This document shows positions 35,434 to 44,181 of a DNA stretch of 49,856 nucleotides, one piece after another. The notes under the pieces are model-generated. The model ran no database searches and was not told the DNA's origin. It was given only the letters and a program-made list of their open reading frames with translations. Source of the stretch: Natronospiraceae bacterium. Its GTDB lineage: Bacteria > Pseudomonadota > Gammaproteobacteria > Natronospirales > Natronospiraceae. Position 1 is the first letter of the stretch, and each line of letters begins with the position of its first letter. The DNA is taken from positions 1 through 49,856 of the forward strand of contig SLND01000185.1 in NCBI GenBank assembly GCA_007133205.1, given 5' to 3'. Made by a program: the position numbers and the translations under genes.

Positions 35434-36747
35434 ATGAGTCGGGAAAAGGTATTGGTGGAAGACCTCGAATACGGCATGTACGTGACCGAACTCGATCGGC
35501 CGTGGCTGGAAACCGATTTCCTGTTTCAGGGTTTCGTGATCCGCAATGCCGAGGATCTCAGGCGCCTCCAGGCGCAATGTGAATGGGTCTGTATCGACAC
35601 CCTGCGCGGCGAGGATCCGGAAAAGCCCGATTCACCGAAACCGGGCAAGCGCAAACCGGAATTCAAGAAGAAACAGACACCGCGCCAGGCGGCGGCCCCA
35701 TCAAGTAGCCAAGGCACGGTACAGCAGGCCGGTGCCGTTTCGCGGCCCGGGAAGGTCGCGCCGGTGGCCCCGCGCGAGCCGAATTTCAATAAAGCGCTGC
35801 CGGAAGCGGTGCAGGCACGCAAGCAGGTCAGTCGTTTTTTCAACGAGGCCATTCGGGACCTGGGTGCCGGGCGTTCGATGGGTTTCGAGCGCGCCAGGGA
35901 AGCGGTAAGTGAGCTGGAACAGGCGGTCTCACTCAATGCCAATGCCACCATCTGGCTGAACAATCTGCGCCGTGAGAGTGAGTTCGTTGCCGCCCACTGC
36001 ATCAATGTCAGCGCACTGACCCTGGGGTTCGCACGCCATCTCGGCTATGAAGGTGATGAGCTGCATGCACTGGGCACCGGCGCCTTGCTGCACGATATCG
36101 GTTTCCTGGACACACCGGTCGAAATATTGCGCAAGCCGGGAAAGCTGACCGATGACGAATGGAAAGTGGTCCGCCGACATGCGGAAAAAGGGTCGGAGCT
36201 GGCGACATTGATTCCGGGCATTCCGAGCATTGCTGCCAATGTGATCCGATATCACCATGAAAGATTGAATGGGCGTGGCTACCCCGAAGGTCTTGCGGGC
36301 AAGGATGTGCCCCGCGAGGCACTGATCGTCGCGATCGCGGATGTTTATGACGCCATGACCGGTGAGCAACCCTGGTCTCCGGCCATGTCTCCGCATGGTA
36401 CCCTCAGCGTCCTTCGTCAGGTAAGCCCTCAGGAGTTCGGTTCCGAACTTGCCCGTGAATTCCTGAACTTCATCGGCATTTATCCCGTCAGCACGCTCGT
36501 CGAGCTTGCCAGCGGCGCCGTCGGCATGGTGGTATCTCACACCCCGAAAACACGCTTGTCTCCGGTGTTGATGATGCTTCGAAATCCGCGCGGCGAGGAT
36601 GTGAAGGACAGGCCACTGGTGGACCTTGCAAATGTCGGCGAAGATGAATCCGACCAGTGGCAGATCACCAGCGTGCTGGAGCCGGAACAGGTAGGCCTGG
36701 ATGTGGCAAGTATCACGGCCATCTATCTGGATCGGCTTTTCGGCTGA
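35434..36747 (+). CDS. DUF3391/HD-GYP protein 2 (signature Lys replaced)
   Basis: The 437-residue paralogue of the protein at 29162 has DUF3391 (about 5-58, with EYGMYVTELDRPW and FLFQGFVI), a basic Lys/Pro/Gln-rich linker (about 66-115) and an HD-GYP domain. The metal ligands stand: HCINV, HD at 220-221, HHERLNG at 274 and GYPEGL at 282. The lysine of HDxGK is Phe224. The start at ATG 35434 has GGGGTG upstream; ATG 35422 in the same frame would add four residues. ATTACTGTC is repeated at 35383-35391 and 35409-35417 just before. The gene leads a short row with the transglutaminase and creatininase genes. Confidence 0.9.
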   Translation: MSREKVLVEDLEYGMYVTELDRPWLETDFLFQGFVIRNAEDLRRLQAQCEWVCIDTLRGEDPEKPDSPKPGKRKPEFKKKQTPRQAAAPSSSQGTVQQAGAVSRPGKVAPVAPREPNFNKALPEAVQARKQVSRFFNEAIRDLGAGRSMGFERAREAVSELEQAVSLNANATIWLNNLRRESEFVAAHCINVSALTLGFARHLGYEGDELHALGTGALLHDIGFLDTPVEILRKPGKLTDDEWKVVRRHAEKGSELATLIPGIPSIAANVIRYHHERLNGRGYPEGLAGKDVPREALIVAIADVYDAMTGEQPWSPAMSPHGTLSVLRQVSPQEFGSELAREFLNFIGIYPVSTLVELASGAVGMVVSHTPKTRLSPVLMMLRNPRGEDVKDRPLVDLANVGEDESDQWQITSVLEPEQVGLDVASITAIYLDRLFG

Positions 36748-36775
36748 GCCTCAGGCAGCCATCGTCGAGGGAAAC

Positions 36776-37576
36776 ATGGGTTTTCGACTGCAGACTTTTT
36801 GCCGCCTCGAATTTGAAGTGAGCGTGGCAACACCAATGATTCTGGTATTGCGGCCATCAGCAAGGGCGGCTCAGTGGGTGGCGCACGACAGTTTTGAGGT
36901 CAATCCCCCGGTAGCGCTGCGAGAGTACCACGATGTCTTCGAAAACCGTTGTCAGCGCCTGGTGGCGCCACCGGGGCAGTTCAGCATCGAGGCGACGGCC
37001 GAAGTGCAGGTGCCGGACGGGGGTGAAGTGAATGAAGAAGCCCCGTTCGTGGATATTGTCCGACTGCCTGATTGGGCCCTCGGGTATCTGCTGCCGAGTC
37101 GCTATTGTGAGTCGGATCGGGCCGGCAGCCTGGCCCGACGGATTGTAGGCAAGGCACCACTGGGTTATCCGCAGGTGCTGCGGCTGCGGGACTGGATTCG
37201 CACGGAAGTGGCCTATAAACCCGGGTCCGGTGAGCAATTGCTGTCGGCGCTGGAGGTCCTGGAGCGGGGCGAAGGGGTCTGTCGTGATCTGGCACATCTC
37301 CTGATTACCCTGTGCCGGGCATTGAGCATACCCGCCCGCATTGTTGTCGGCTTTGCCCGGGAAGTGAATCCCATGGACATTCACGCCTGGGTGGAAGTCT
37401 GGCTTGGGGATCGCTGGTACGGATTTGATCCTACGCCGGGAACTCCCATCGCGGGGCGGGTCGTACTGGGTGTGGGACGTGATGGCGCGGATGTGCCACT
37501 TTTCAACCAGTTCGGTCCCGTACTTCGACCGAGCAAGCTGGAAGTCTCGTTGCGTGAATTGACGCAGGCGCCTTGA
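36776..37576 (+). CDS. Transglutaminase-like cysteine protease family protein
   Basis: The 266-residue protein has an N-terminal beta-sandwich of the bacterial transglutaminase-like type (about 1-110) and a catalytic transglutaminase core with Cys in GEGVCRDLAHLL near residue 172, His in MDIHAWVEVWLG near residue 207, and Asp in WYGFDPTPG near residue 222. The triad is intact, so it probably hydrolyses or cross-links peptide or amide bonds; no signal peptide is evident. It follows HD-GYP protein 2 by 28 bases and precedes the creatininase-family gene by about 40, so the three are likely co-transcribed. ATG 36776 has GAGGGA upstream; the frame upstream to 36701 lies in the HD-GYP gene. Confidence 0.88.
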   Translation: MGFRLQTFCRLEFEVSVATPMILVLRPSARAAQWVAHDSFEVNPPVALREYHDVFENRCQRLVAPPGQFSIEATAEVQVPDGGEVNEEAPFVDIVRLPDWALGYLLPSRYCESDRAGSLARRIVGKAPLGYPQVLRLRDWIRTEVAYKPGSGEQLLSALEVLERGEGVCRDLAHLLITLCRALSIPARIVVGFAREVNPMDIHAWVEVWLGDRWYGFDPTPGTPIAGRVVLGVGRDGADVPLFNQFGPVLRPSKLEVSLRELTQAP

Positions 37577-37615
37577 GCCGACCTTTTGTCAAATTTCCGT
37601 GCATGGAGGGATGAA

Positions 37616-38362
37616 GTGAAACTGAAACTGTGTACCTGGCAGGAAGTGGATACTTACCTGCAAGAGTCGGACGGCATCATCATTCCGATCGGATCCCATG
37701 AGCAGCATGGTCCGACCGGATTGATCGGGACCGATGCGATCTGCCCCGAGGTGGTGGCCCATGGCGCCGGTTCCCGCGAGGGCATCATGGTGGGACCGAC
37801 GCTTGGCATCGGGATGGCCCAGCATCACCTGGGATTTGCCGGTTCAATCACTCTGCGGCCGCGGACGCTGGCCGCCGTGATCCATGATGTGGTCCAGTCC
37901 CTGGATCGCCACGGGTTTCGGCATATCTATTTCCTGAATGGCCACGGGGGCAACATCACCACGGTGAATTCCGCTTTCCAGGAGCTTTATGCGGATTTCA
38001 GTCTGCATGGGGGGTATGGCGCGGAAGCAGGTTTTCATCTGAAGCTGGGCAACTGGTTCACCGGCAAACGGGTCACCAGACTCAGTGACGAGCTTTACGG
38101 AGATCGCAACGGCAGCCACGGAACCGCAGCCGAAATATCCCTGACTTATTACGCCTATCCCGAAGCAGTCAAGAATGCGGAGCTGGAGCCAAGAAAGGCG
38201 CCCGATGGCAGCTTCCGGGATGCGGCTGATTTCCGTCGGCGCTTCCCGGATGGCCGGATGGGTTCGGATCCGAGCGACTGCTGCCCGGAACATGGCGAGC
38301 GCCTGTTCGAGGCCGCAGTCGCCGATTTGATCGAGGACTACCAGCAGTTTCTGAAATCCTGA
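37616..38362 (+). CDS. Creatininase family amidohydrolase
   Basis: The 248-residue protein has the creatininase fold signatures: IPIGSHEQHGPTGLIGTD (metal Glu, His and Asp), NGHGGN near residue 115 and HGTAAEISL near residue 164. The family hydrolyses cyclic amides such as creatinine or formyl-aminopyrimidines in cofactor synthesis; substrate cannot be told here. I choose GTG 37616, with GGAGGG directly upstream at proper spacing. An ATG at 37611 in another frame gives only a two-codon mini-frame (ATGAAGTGA) that overlaps that start. A TTG at 37586 would add ten residues. It follows the transglutaminase gene. Confidence 0.85.
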   Translation: MKLKLCTWQEVDTYLQESDGIIIPIGSHEQHGPTGLIGTDAICPEVVAHGAGSREGIMVGPTLGIGMAQHHLGFAGSITLRPRTLAAVIHDVVQSLDRHGFRHIYFLNGHGGNITTVNSAFQELYADFSLHGGYGAEAGFHLKLGNWFTGKRVTRLSDELYGDRNGSHGTAAEISLTYYAYPEAVKNAELEPRKAPDGSFRDAADFRRRFPDGRMGSDPSDCCPEHGERLFEAAVADLIEDYQQFLKS

Positions 38363-38435
38363 GCCCCAGCATTGCTGATGGTGATATTGGAAGTGGCGTA
38401 GGGACAACACTCGGTATCCGACGGAGGATCCTGTC

Positions 38436-38867
38436 ATGTCGGAGCAAGACATCGAACCCGTAAAGCGGAGCAAGCGGGAATGGCGTGATCGCCTCGAGCC
38501 GGAACGCTACGATATCCTCTTCCGTGATCGGACCGAGCGGGCCTTCACCAGCCCTCTGAATGACGAGAAACGGGCAGGGGTCTACATATGTGCAGCCTGT
38601 CATCTGCCGCTGTTCAGTTCGGAATCGAAATTCGACAGTGGCACGGGCTGGCCCAGCTTTTTTGAGCCCCTGCCCGGGCGGATTGGGACTCGGCGCGACT
38701 TCAAGCTGTTGATGCCCCGTACCGAGTACCACTGCATTCGCTGTGGTGGCCACCAGGGACACGTATTCGATGACGGCCCGGAGCCCACGGGGCAGCGTTG
38801 GTGCAACAATGGTCTTGCACTGAAATTTGTCCCGGAAGATGAAACACCACCCTCATTGCGTGGCTGA
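38436..38867 (+). CDS. msrB: Peptide-methionine (R)-S-oxide reductase MsrB
   Basis: MsrB reduces methionine-R-sulfoxide in proteins. The 143-residue product has the zinc-binding pairs CAACHLP and CIRCGGH, GTGWPSFFEP, GHVFDDGPEPTGQRW and the catalytic Cys in RWCNNGLALKF (RYCVNSASLRF in E. coli; the flanking residues differ). It has no signal peptide and acts in the cytosol. A second, free-methionine reductase is encoded nearby at 42293. ATG 38436 has a GGAGG upstream. Confidence 0.93.
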   Translation: MSEQDIEPVKRSKREWRDRLEPERYDILFRDRTERAFTSPLNDEKRAGVYICAACHLPLFSSESKFDSGTGWPSFFEPLPGRIGTRRDFKLLMPRTEYHCIRCGGHQGHVFDDGPEPTGQRWCNNGLALKFVPEDETPPSLRG

Positions 38868-38995
38868 CAACAGCGTGGACTCCAGTGATCTGGAGCGGGG
38901 GTGGCCACGTCGCGCAATCAAGGGAAGCAAGTTTCCAACTGAAGTAGCTGGCGCTTTCCGGAAAAGGTTCGCATCAAGCCAGGATGGAGTTGCTT

Positions 38996-40771
38996 ATGTC
39001 TGATCAGGATGCATTCACGAAACCTGGGCTCAAGCCCAGCTTGTCCGGACTCCTCGCTGGGGCAACGGGACTTCTCGGCGTCTGTGCGCTGCTTGTACTT
39101 GCCGCCTGTGGAACGGAGGATTCCGGTCCGAAAGGGGCAGAGGCGGACCTGATTGTTCAGGGGGCACCTGTCTGGTCAGCGGGTTACACAGGCGACTCCG
39201 ATGCGATCGCCATTCGGGGAGACCGGATTCTCGCGGTAGGTCGCGAGGAAGACATGGAAGCGCACAGAGGTGCCACCACCGAAGTCCTGGAAGTGGAGGA
39301 AGGTGGTCGTATCGTGCCCGGTTTCATCGACAACCATACCCATTTTGACCGGGCGGGCGAGTTGCTGCTGGGCATCAATCTGCTCTCCGTGTCGGATGAG
39401 GATGGCCTGATCGAGGCGCTTGAAGCCGCCCATGAGCGCATGCCGGAAGCGGCCTGGATCATCGGGGGGCAGTGGGGTGCTTACGAGGCATGGGATCATG
39501 GCGACGGTGACGGAGAGGGTGAGACGCCTGAGGATGCCTTCGACCCTGATCGCAGCCTGGTCGAGGAGGTCACCAGTGAGCGTCCGGTACTGCTCTGGAA
39601 CTGGGACCAGAGCCGCTGGCTGGCCAACCGGGCGGCGCTGGATCATGCCGCCTTCGACTGCGATACCGATGGCGTGGAATGCGAGGAGGGCGAGCCTACG
39701 GGCAGGTTGAGTCCCGAGGCAGGTGAAGCACTCCATGAACGGATGCCGGAAAAGGCCTTCTCACAACGCCTCGCCGAAGCGCGCAAGGCGCTCGAGCGTC
39801 TCCGCGAGAACGGTGTCACCACGATTCACGACAATACGCCGGCGCAACAGATGCAGGTCTTTCACGCACTTGAGCGTGAAGGCGAACTGACGACACGTGT
39901 TTATGCCCGCCCCACCCTGGACAAATGGGACGGCCTGAGTGAGGCCGGCATGGCGCATGGCTTTGGCAATGAGTACCTGAAACTCGGGGGACTCAAGGGG
40001 TTCGTGGACGGGATCATGGGCAACTCCACGGCACGGTTCTACGAGTCCTATGACCATATCGAGTCCCGCGGTGAATGGCGTGACATGATGGATCCGCCCG
40101 AGGACATGCAAGAGATGCTGATAGAGGCCGATGCAGCCGGCCACTGGCCCCAGGTGCATGCGATCGGGGATGAGGCGATCGATACGTTGTTGGACAAGTA
40201 CGAGAAGCTTATCGAAGTCAACGGGCCGGATGAGGACCGCCGGCTGCGTGTCATCCATACCCAGGTTTTGGGGGATGCGGACGTGGCCAAGCGCATGGCG
40301 GAAATGGACCTGATTGCGGAAATGCAGCCATTTCACGCCATTGATGACATGCGCTGGATGGAAGAGCGCATAGGTGAGCGTTCGCGTTGGGCCTATGCCT
40401 TCAATACCCTGGAAGAGGCCGGGGTGATGCTGTCATTCGGCAGCGACTGGCCCGGCACGAATGCCTCCTGGTATCCGTCCAATCCCATGAAGGGTGTCTA
40501 TGCCGCGGTAGTGCGCAAGACCCTGGATGGCAGCCCCGAGGGAGGCTGGTATCCGGAGGAGCGCGTGGATCTCGAAACGGCGATGGAAGCCTATACCGCG
40601 AACAATGCCTGGGCGGCGGGCGAAGAGGACCGCAAGGGGCGCCTGGAACCGGGCATGCTGGCGGATGTCGTGGTACTCGACCGGGATCCTTTCGAGGTCG
40701 ACGAAATGGAACTCAAGGATATCCAGCCGACCCATACCATCATCGGCGGGCGCATCGTCTACGGGGATTGA
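38996..40771 (+). CDS. Amidohydrolase 3 (YtcJ-like) lipoprotein
   Basis: The 591-residue protein carries a lipoprotein signal peptide (ending LVLAAC, Cys near residue 37) and so should be anchored at the inner or outer membrane. The amidohydrolase domain has HTHFD (metal site) near residue 115, KGFVDGIMGNSTARF near residue 330, VHAIGDEA near residue 391, IHTQVLGDAD, and GSDWPGT near residue 480, followed by the beta-sandwich end VVLDRDPFEV...GGRIVY. This is the YtcJ-like group; substrates are unknown. ATG 38996 has TGGAG upstream; ATG 38984 would add four residues. Confidence 0.88.
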   Translation: MSDQDAFTKPGLKPSLSGLLAGATGLLGVCALLVLAACGTEDSGPKGAEADLIVQGAPVWSAGYTGDSDAIAIRGDRILAVGREEDMEAHRGATTEVLEVEEGGRIVPGFIDNHTHFDRAGELLLGINLLSVSDEDGLIEALEAAHERMPEAAWIIGGQWGAYEAWDHGDGDGEGETPEDAFDPDRSLVEEVTSERPVLLWNWDQSRWLANRAALDHAAFDCDTDGVECEEGEPTGRLSPEAGEALHERMPEKAFSQRLAEARKALERLRENGVTTIHDNTPAQQMQVFHALEREGELTTRVYARPTLDKWDGLSEAGMAHGFGNEYLKLGGLKGFVDGIMGNSTARFYESYDHIESRGEWRDMMDPPEDMQEMLIEADAAGHWPQVHAIGDEAIDTLLDKYEKLIEVNGPDEDRRLRVIHTQVLGDADVAKRMAEMDLIAEMQPFHAIDDMRWMEERIGERSRWAYAFNTLEEAGVMLSFGSDWPGTNASWYPSNPMKGVYAAVVRKTLDGSPEGGWYPEERVDLETAMEAYTANNAWAAGEEDRKGRLEPGMLADVVVLDRDPFEVDEMELKDIQPTHTIIGGRIVYGD

Positions 40772-40777
40772 TTTCAG

Positions 40778-40798
40778 GGGCCTGCTGCAGGCAGGCCC
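40778..40798. terminator. Terminator between convergent amidohydrolase and HD-GYP 3
   Basis: GGGCCTGC (40778-40785) and GCAGGCCC (40791-40798) form an 8-bp stem with a five-base loop, seven bases after the amidohydrolase stop and 17 before the end of HD-GYP protein 3. Only TT follows, so its strength is uncertain, but the placement fits a shared terminator. Confidence 0.6.
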
Positions 40799-40815
40799 TT
40801 GATAAATCCTTGATG

Positions 40816-42078
40816 CTATAAACCCCTGGCGCTCAGGGGTTCCAGGTTGGCGTCCACGGCAGGTGTGTCGAAGGCCTCGGAAATCACCACCTTGCGGGCG
40901 TCCAGGGGCGCTTCCGACGGTGCCAGAAGGCGGTGAATCTGCCACTCTTCGCCATTGGGTTCGCCAGCCATGCGCGCAAGATCCACCAGCGCCCGCTGTT
41001 CAATGGCCTGGTGTTTCTGATCGCTGACAACCAGAACACGTGGTTTCAGGCGGTTGTTCTCGGGGGCGGAAACCACCAGACCGATACAGCCGTTGTTCAG
41101 TTCCACCATGCTGCCGACCGGGTAGATTCCGATGCACTTGACGAAGTTGTGCATCAATTCGCCACCGAAGGTTCGATCGGCCTGCTGTTGCATCATCTGT
41201 ACAGCGCGGTCGGCAGGTTGCGCGCGGCTGTAGGAGCGGTCACTGGTGATGGCGTCGTATACGTCACATACTGCCGTGGCCAGGATGGGGACATGCAGCT
41301 CGTCGCTGTCCAGCCCCTTGGGATAACCCTGTCCGTTTATCCGCTCGTGGTGATGCCGAATGACTGAAAGGGAAACCTCGGGCAGGTTGGTCTGGCTGAC
41401 CATCAGGCGGTACCCGTCCTCCGGGTGGCGCCGCAGGACCTGCAGCTCTTCCGGGGTAAGTGCATCCGGCTTGTTCAAAAGCTCGGGTGGTGTCAATGCC
41501 TTGCCGACATCGTGCAGCAGCGCTCCAAGTCCGATGGTTTCCAGGTCGGTCTTGGAGTATCCGAGATAATGGCAGAAGCTTACTGTCAGCACGCAGACAT
41601 TGAGGCAATGGAGGCAGGTATATTCATCCTGGTTCTTGAGCTGGGTGAGCCAGATTGAGGCATCCCGGTAGCGGACAATGCTGTCCACCATCTTGGTGAC
41701 CACGAAGCGGGTATTGTCCACATCGATATGGCGCCCCAGACGCAGATCAGTGAGTACCCGGCGAATCTGGCGGCGAGTGACTTCGCGGGTATCGGCGGCG
41801 CCATTGACCTGGTGCCGGAAGGCCTCCCGCCCGGCAGGGCCGTCAAGGTCCTGATCCGCCGCTTCGGCCTCCGGGAACTCGTCCCGGCGCATTTCGGCCC
41901 GCGATCGATCGGCATCGATATAGACGTGACGGCAGAGGCGGCGAAATTCCTCTATCTCGCCACCGGTTTCGACCACGAAGCCCTGAAAGGGGAAGGGTGT
42001 CTCAAGCCAGGAGCGATCCAGCCTGGCGACATACATCCCTGGTTTCAGGGAACTGGTCGGAATTTTCAGATATGCCAT
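40816..42078 (-). CDS. DUF3391/HD-GYP protein 3 (canonical signature)
   Basis: The 420-residue paralogue of the proteins at 29162 and 35434 has DUF3391 (about 5-58: SSLKPGMYVARLDRSW, FPFQGFVV), a linker (60-100) and an HD-GYP domain with all ligands: HCLNV, HDVGK (189-193, Lys193 kept), HHHER and GYPKGL (251-256). Of the three it is the one most likely to hydrolyse cyclic-di-GMP. It lies after the GAF-domain Msr gene but 214 bases away, so it probably has its own promoter. Confidence 0.92.
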   Translation of the reverse strand: MAYLKIPTSSLKPGMYVARLDRSWLETPFPFQGFVVETGGEIEEFRRLCRHVYIDADRSRAEMRRDEFPEAEAADQDLDGPAGREAFRHQVNGAADTREVTRRQIRRVLTDLRLGRHIDVDNTRFVVTKMVDSIVRYRDASIWLTQLKNQDEYTCLHCLNVCVLTVSFCHYLGYSKTDLETIGLGALLHDVGKALTPPELLNKPDALTPEELQVLRRHPEDGYRLMVSQTNLPEVSLSVIRHHHERINGQGYPKGLDSDELHVPILATAVCDVYDAITSDRSYSRAQPADRAVQMMQQQADRTFGGELMHNFVKCIGIYPVGSMVELNNGCIGLVVSAPENNRLKPRVLVVSDQKHQAIEQRALVDLARMAGEPNGEEWQIHRLLAPSEAPLDARKVVISEAFDTPAVDANLEPLSARGL

Positions 42079-42292
42079 GCCGTTAGGCCTCCTGATTCCC
42101 TGGAGGATGGGCAGATTCCCTGTCCCGCGGCAGGCTGGAGCCTGCTGCGCTCAAACTGAATATAACAAAGGATTCCGGCCATCACAGCGGTTCCGGACAT
42201 TCGGTAGCAAAAATTGCACCTGACGACCCCTTGTCGATCCATTCGTGCCAATTGCTCCCTCCCGGGGAGGGATGTAAATCCCAAATTCAGCT

Positions 42293-42766
42293 TCAAGCCA
42301 GGAGGGCGGCAATGGCCTCCAGACCGCGTTGGTCCTGCTCGTCGAAGCGATCGCGCACGGGGGCATCGATATCCAGTACCCCGATCAGCGCCGAGTCACG
42401 GAACAGGGGTACGACAATCTCGCTCTTGCTGGCTGAGTCGCAGGGGATGTGGCCGGGAAAGCTGTCCACATCGGCCACGACCTGTGTTTTGCCCTCGGCG
42501 GCCGCAGTACCGCAGACACCTTCGCCGAGGGCAATGCGCACGCAGGCCGGTTTGCCCTGAAATGGTCCGACGACCAGCTCGCCGTCACGGTGGAGATAGA
42601 AACCTGCCCAGTTGACGCGTGGCAGGCTGTGAAACAGCAAGGCTGCGAGATTGGCGCAGTTGGCCACCCGATCACTTTCCCCTTCCGTCAGGCCGCGGGC
42701 GGCAAGCAGCAAGTCCTCGTAGAAGGCCTCGCGGTTGTCGTAATCAAGTTCCGGCAGTTCAAACAT
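42293..42766 (-). CDS. msrC: Free methionine-(R)-sulfoxide reductase (GAF domain)
   Basis: fRMsr (MsrC/YebR) reduces free methionine-R-sulfoxide. The 157-residue protein is one GAF domain with the family signature NWAGFYLHRDGELVVGPFQGKPACVRI, GVCGTAA and FPGHIPCDSASKSEIVVPL, including the three cysteines of the catalytic cycle at about residues 84, 94 and 118. It lies 27 bases after psd in the SCO-PCuAC-psd series. Confidence 0.92.
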   Translation of the reverse strand: MFELPELDYDNREAFYEDLLLAARGLTEGESDRVANCANLAALLFHSLPRVNWAGFYLHRDGELVVGPFQGKPACVRIALGEGVCGTAAAEGKTQVVADVDSFPGHIPCDSASKSEIVVPLFRDSALIGVLDIDAPVRDRFDEQDQRGLEAIAALLA

Positions 42767-42792
42767 CCCGTACTCTCCTGTGACAGCGGGTA

Positions 42793-43653
42793 TTACTCGG
42801 ACAAGGCCATGCCCATCCGGAGTTCCCGCCCCGGATGCAGTGTTCTCGCGAAATCCGGGGCGCCGGCCGGCAGCACTACGATCACCGTGCTGCCCATGTT
42901 GAACCGCCCCAGCTCCGCGCCCTGTCCGAGTCTGCGTTGCTTGATGGACGGAAGATCGAGGGCGCGGGCGGCGAGTCGGGTAGGGGGTGTGACTTCACCG
43001 GTCCAGATCGTTTCCATGGATCCGACCAGCATCGCGCCAACCAGGATTACGGCCATGGGGCCGAATTCCGTTTCGAAACCGGCGACAAGGCGCTCATTGC
43101 GCGCGAAGAGTCGCGGTACGCCACGTGTTGTGGCCGGGTTAACCGAGAACAGGCGGCCCGGTACATGGCATAACTTCACAAGCGTACCGTCGGCCGGCAT
43201 GTGGACCCGATGATAGTGGTGTGGTGCCAGATACAGGGTAATGAACCGGCCGTCCTTCCAGGGTTCCGCACTCCCTTCGTCCGCGAGCAGTTCCTCCAGC
43301 GTGAATCGCCGGCCCTTGGCCTGGATCAGCTGCCCGCGCTCAATGTCCCCCAATCGGCTGATGACACCATCCACGGGACTGACCAGATCTGCATGGTGGT
43401 CAACCGGCCTCGCTCCCGGATTCAGGGCACGGGTGAAGAGATCGTTCAGACTGTCGTAATCGGATATTTCATCCCGATCCGCTTCTTTCAGGTCGACGCC
43501 GTATCGTTCCACGAACCAGGTCATCAGCCGATCCCGCAACCACGGTGCACGGGAGCGGCTGGTGGCATGGACCAGCCGTGACAGGGCATGATGGGGCAGT
43601 GGATACTGGAGCCAGGCCTTGAGGAAATCTCCAGGTCCCGGGGCGTCGCTCAT
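42793..43653 (-). CDS. psd: Phosphatidylserine decarboxylase proenzyme
   Basis: Psd makes phosphatidylethanolamine from phosphatidylserine. The 286-residue proenzyme cleaves itself at the GS pair of MGST (Ser255 becomes the pyruvoyl cofactor); E. coli has LGST at the same place. SPVDG near residue 92, HHYHRVH (145-151) and CHVPGRLFSVNP are family residues. It overlaps the PCuAC gene by four bases (ATGA). Confidence 0.95.
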   Translation of the reverse strand: MSDAPGPGDFLKAWLQYPLPHHALSRLVHATSRSRAPWLRDRLMTWFVERYGVDLKEADRDEISDYDSLNDLFTRALNPGARPVDHHADLVSPVDGVISRLGDIERGQLIQAKGRRFTLEELLADEGSAEPWKDGRFITLYLAPHHYHRVHMPADGTLVKLCHVPGRLFSVNPATTRGVPRLFARNERLVAGFETEFGPMAVILVGAMLVGSMETIWTGEVTPPTRLAARALDLPSIKQRRLGQGAELGRFNMGSTVIVVLPAGAPDFARTLHPGRELRMGMALSE

Positions 43654-44135
43654 GCGTCCCCTTCGTGATCTTCATGGTGGTGGTCGTGGTCATCGCGTCC
43701 GGTTTCCTGGCGCACCGGCATCATCAGATCGAGCAGGCTGCCATCATCAAACTCGAGTACCAGGGTCAGCATCTGGCCGGCCTGTGGCTGTTCCCGTGCC
43801 TCCAGCAGCATCAGGTGCTTTCCGCCCGGAGCCAGTTCCACGCTGCTTTCCGCCGGAATCTCCAGTCCATCGAGTTTCTCCATCCGTGTCCGCCCATCCT
43901 CGGTCACGGTCTGATGGATCTCGACCCGGCCAAAATCCGGGGAGCCCACGTGAACCAGGGTCACATCCTCATCGCCCGCATTTTCCAGTGCCATGTAGGC
44001 GGCGGTGGTGTCCGTGCCCGGCGGGGCCTCGCGAATCCACGCATCGTCGGCAGTAAGCGCCTGACTGTCGGCGAACAGGACCAGTGGTGCGCTGGTGAGC
44101 AGCAGGAGAGCTAGGAAGGTGGCAGATCTGCGCAT
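43650..44135 (-). CDS. Periplasmic copper chaperone PCuAC
   Basis: PCuAC binds copper(I) in the periplasm and, with SCO proteins, supplies the CuA site of cytochrome c oxidase. The 161-residue protein has a signal peptide (about 1-22), and the PCuAC copper pattern with His and Met near residues 74-86 (EIHQT...RMEKL) and HLML near residue 107. The C-terminus (about 147-158) is rich in His and Asp, a possible extra metal tail beyond the conserved domain. The SCO gene is 46 bases upstream, the expected partner. Confidence 0.9.
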   Translation of the reverse strand: MRRSATFLALLLLTSAPLVLFADSQALTADDAWIREAPPGTDTTAAYMALENAGDEDVTLVHVGSPDFGRVEIHQTVTEDGRTRMEKLDGLEIPAESSVELAPGGKHLMLLEAREQPQAGQMLTLVLEFDDGSLLDLMMPVRQETGRDDHDHHHEDHEGDA

Positions 44136-44181
44136 CTTGTGTTTCCTCTGTGGTTTGTTGGCTTGTCTTCAGGTGGCCAGA

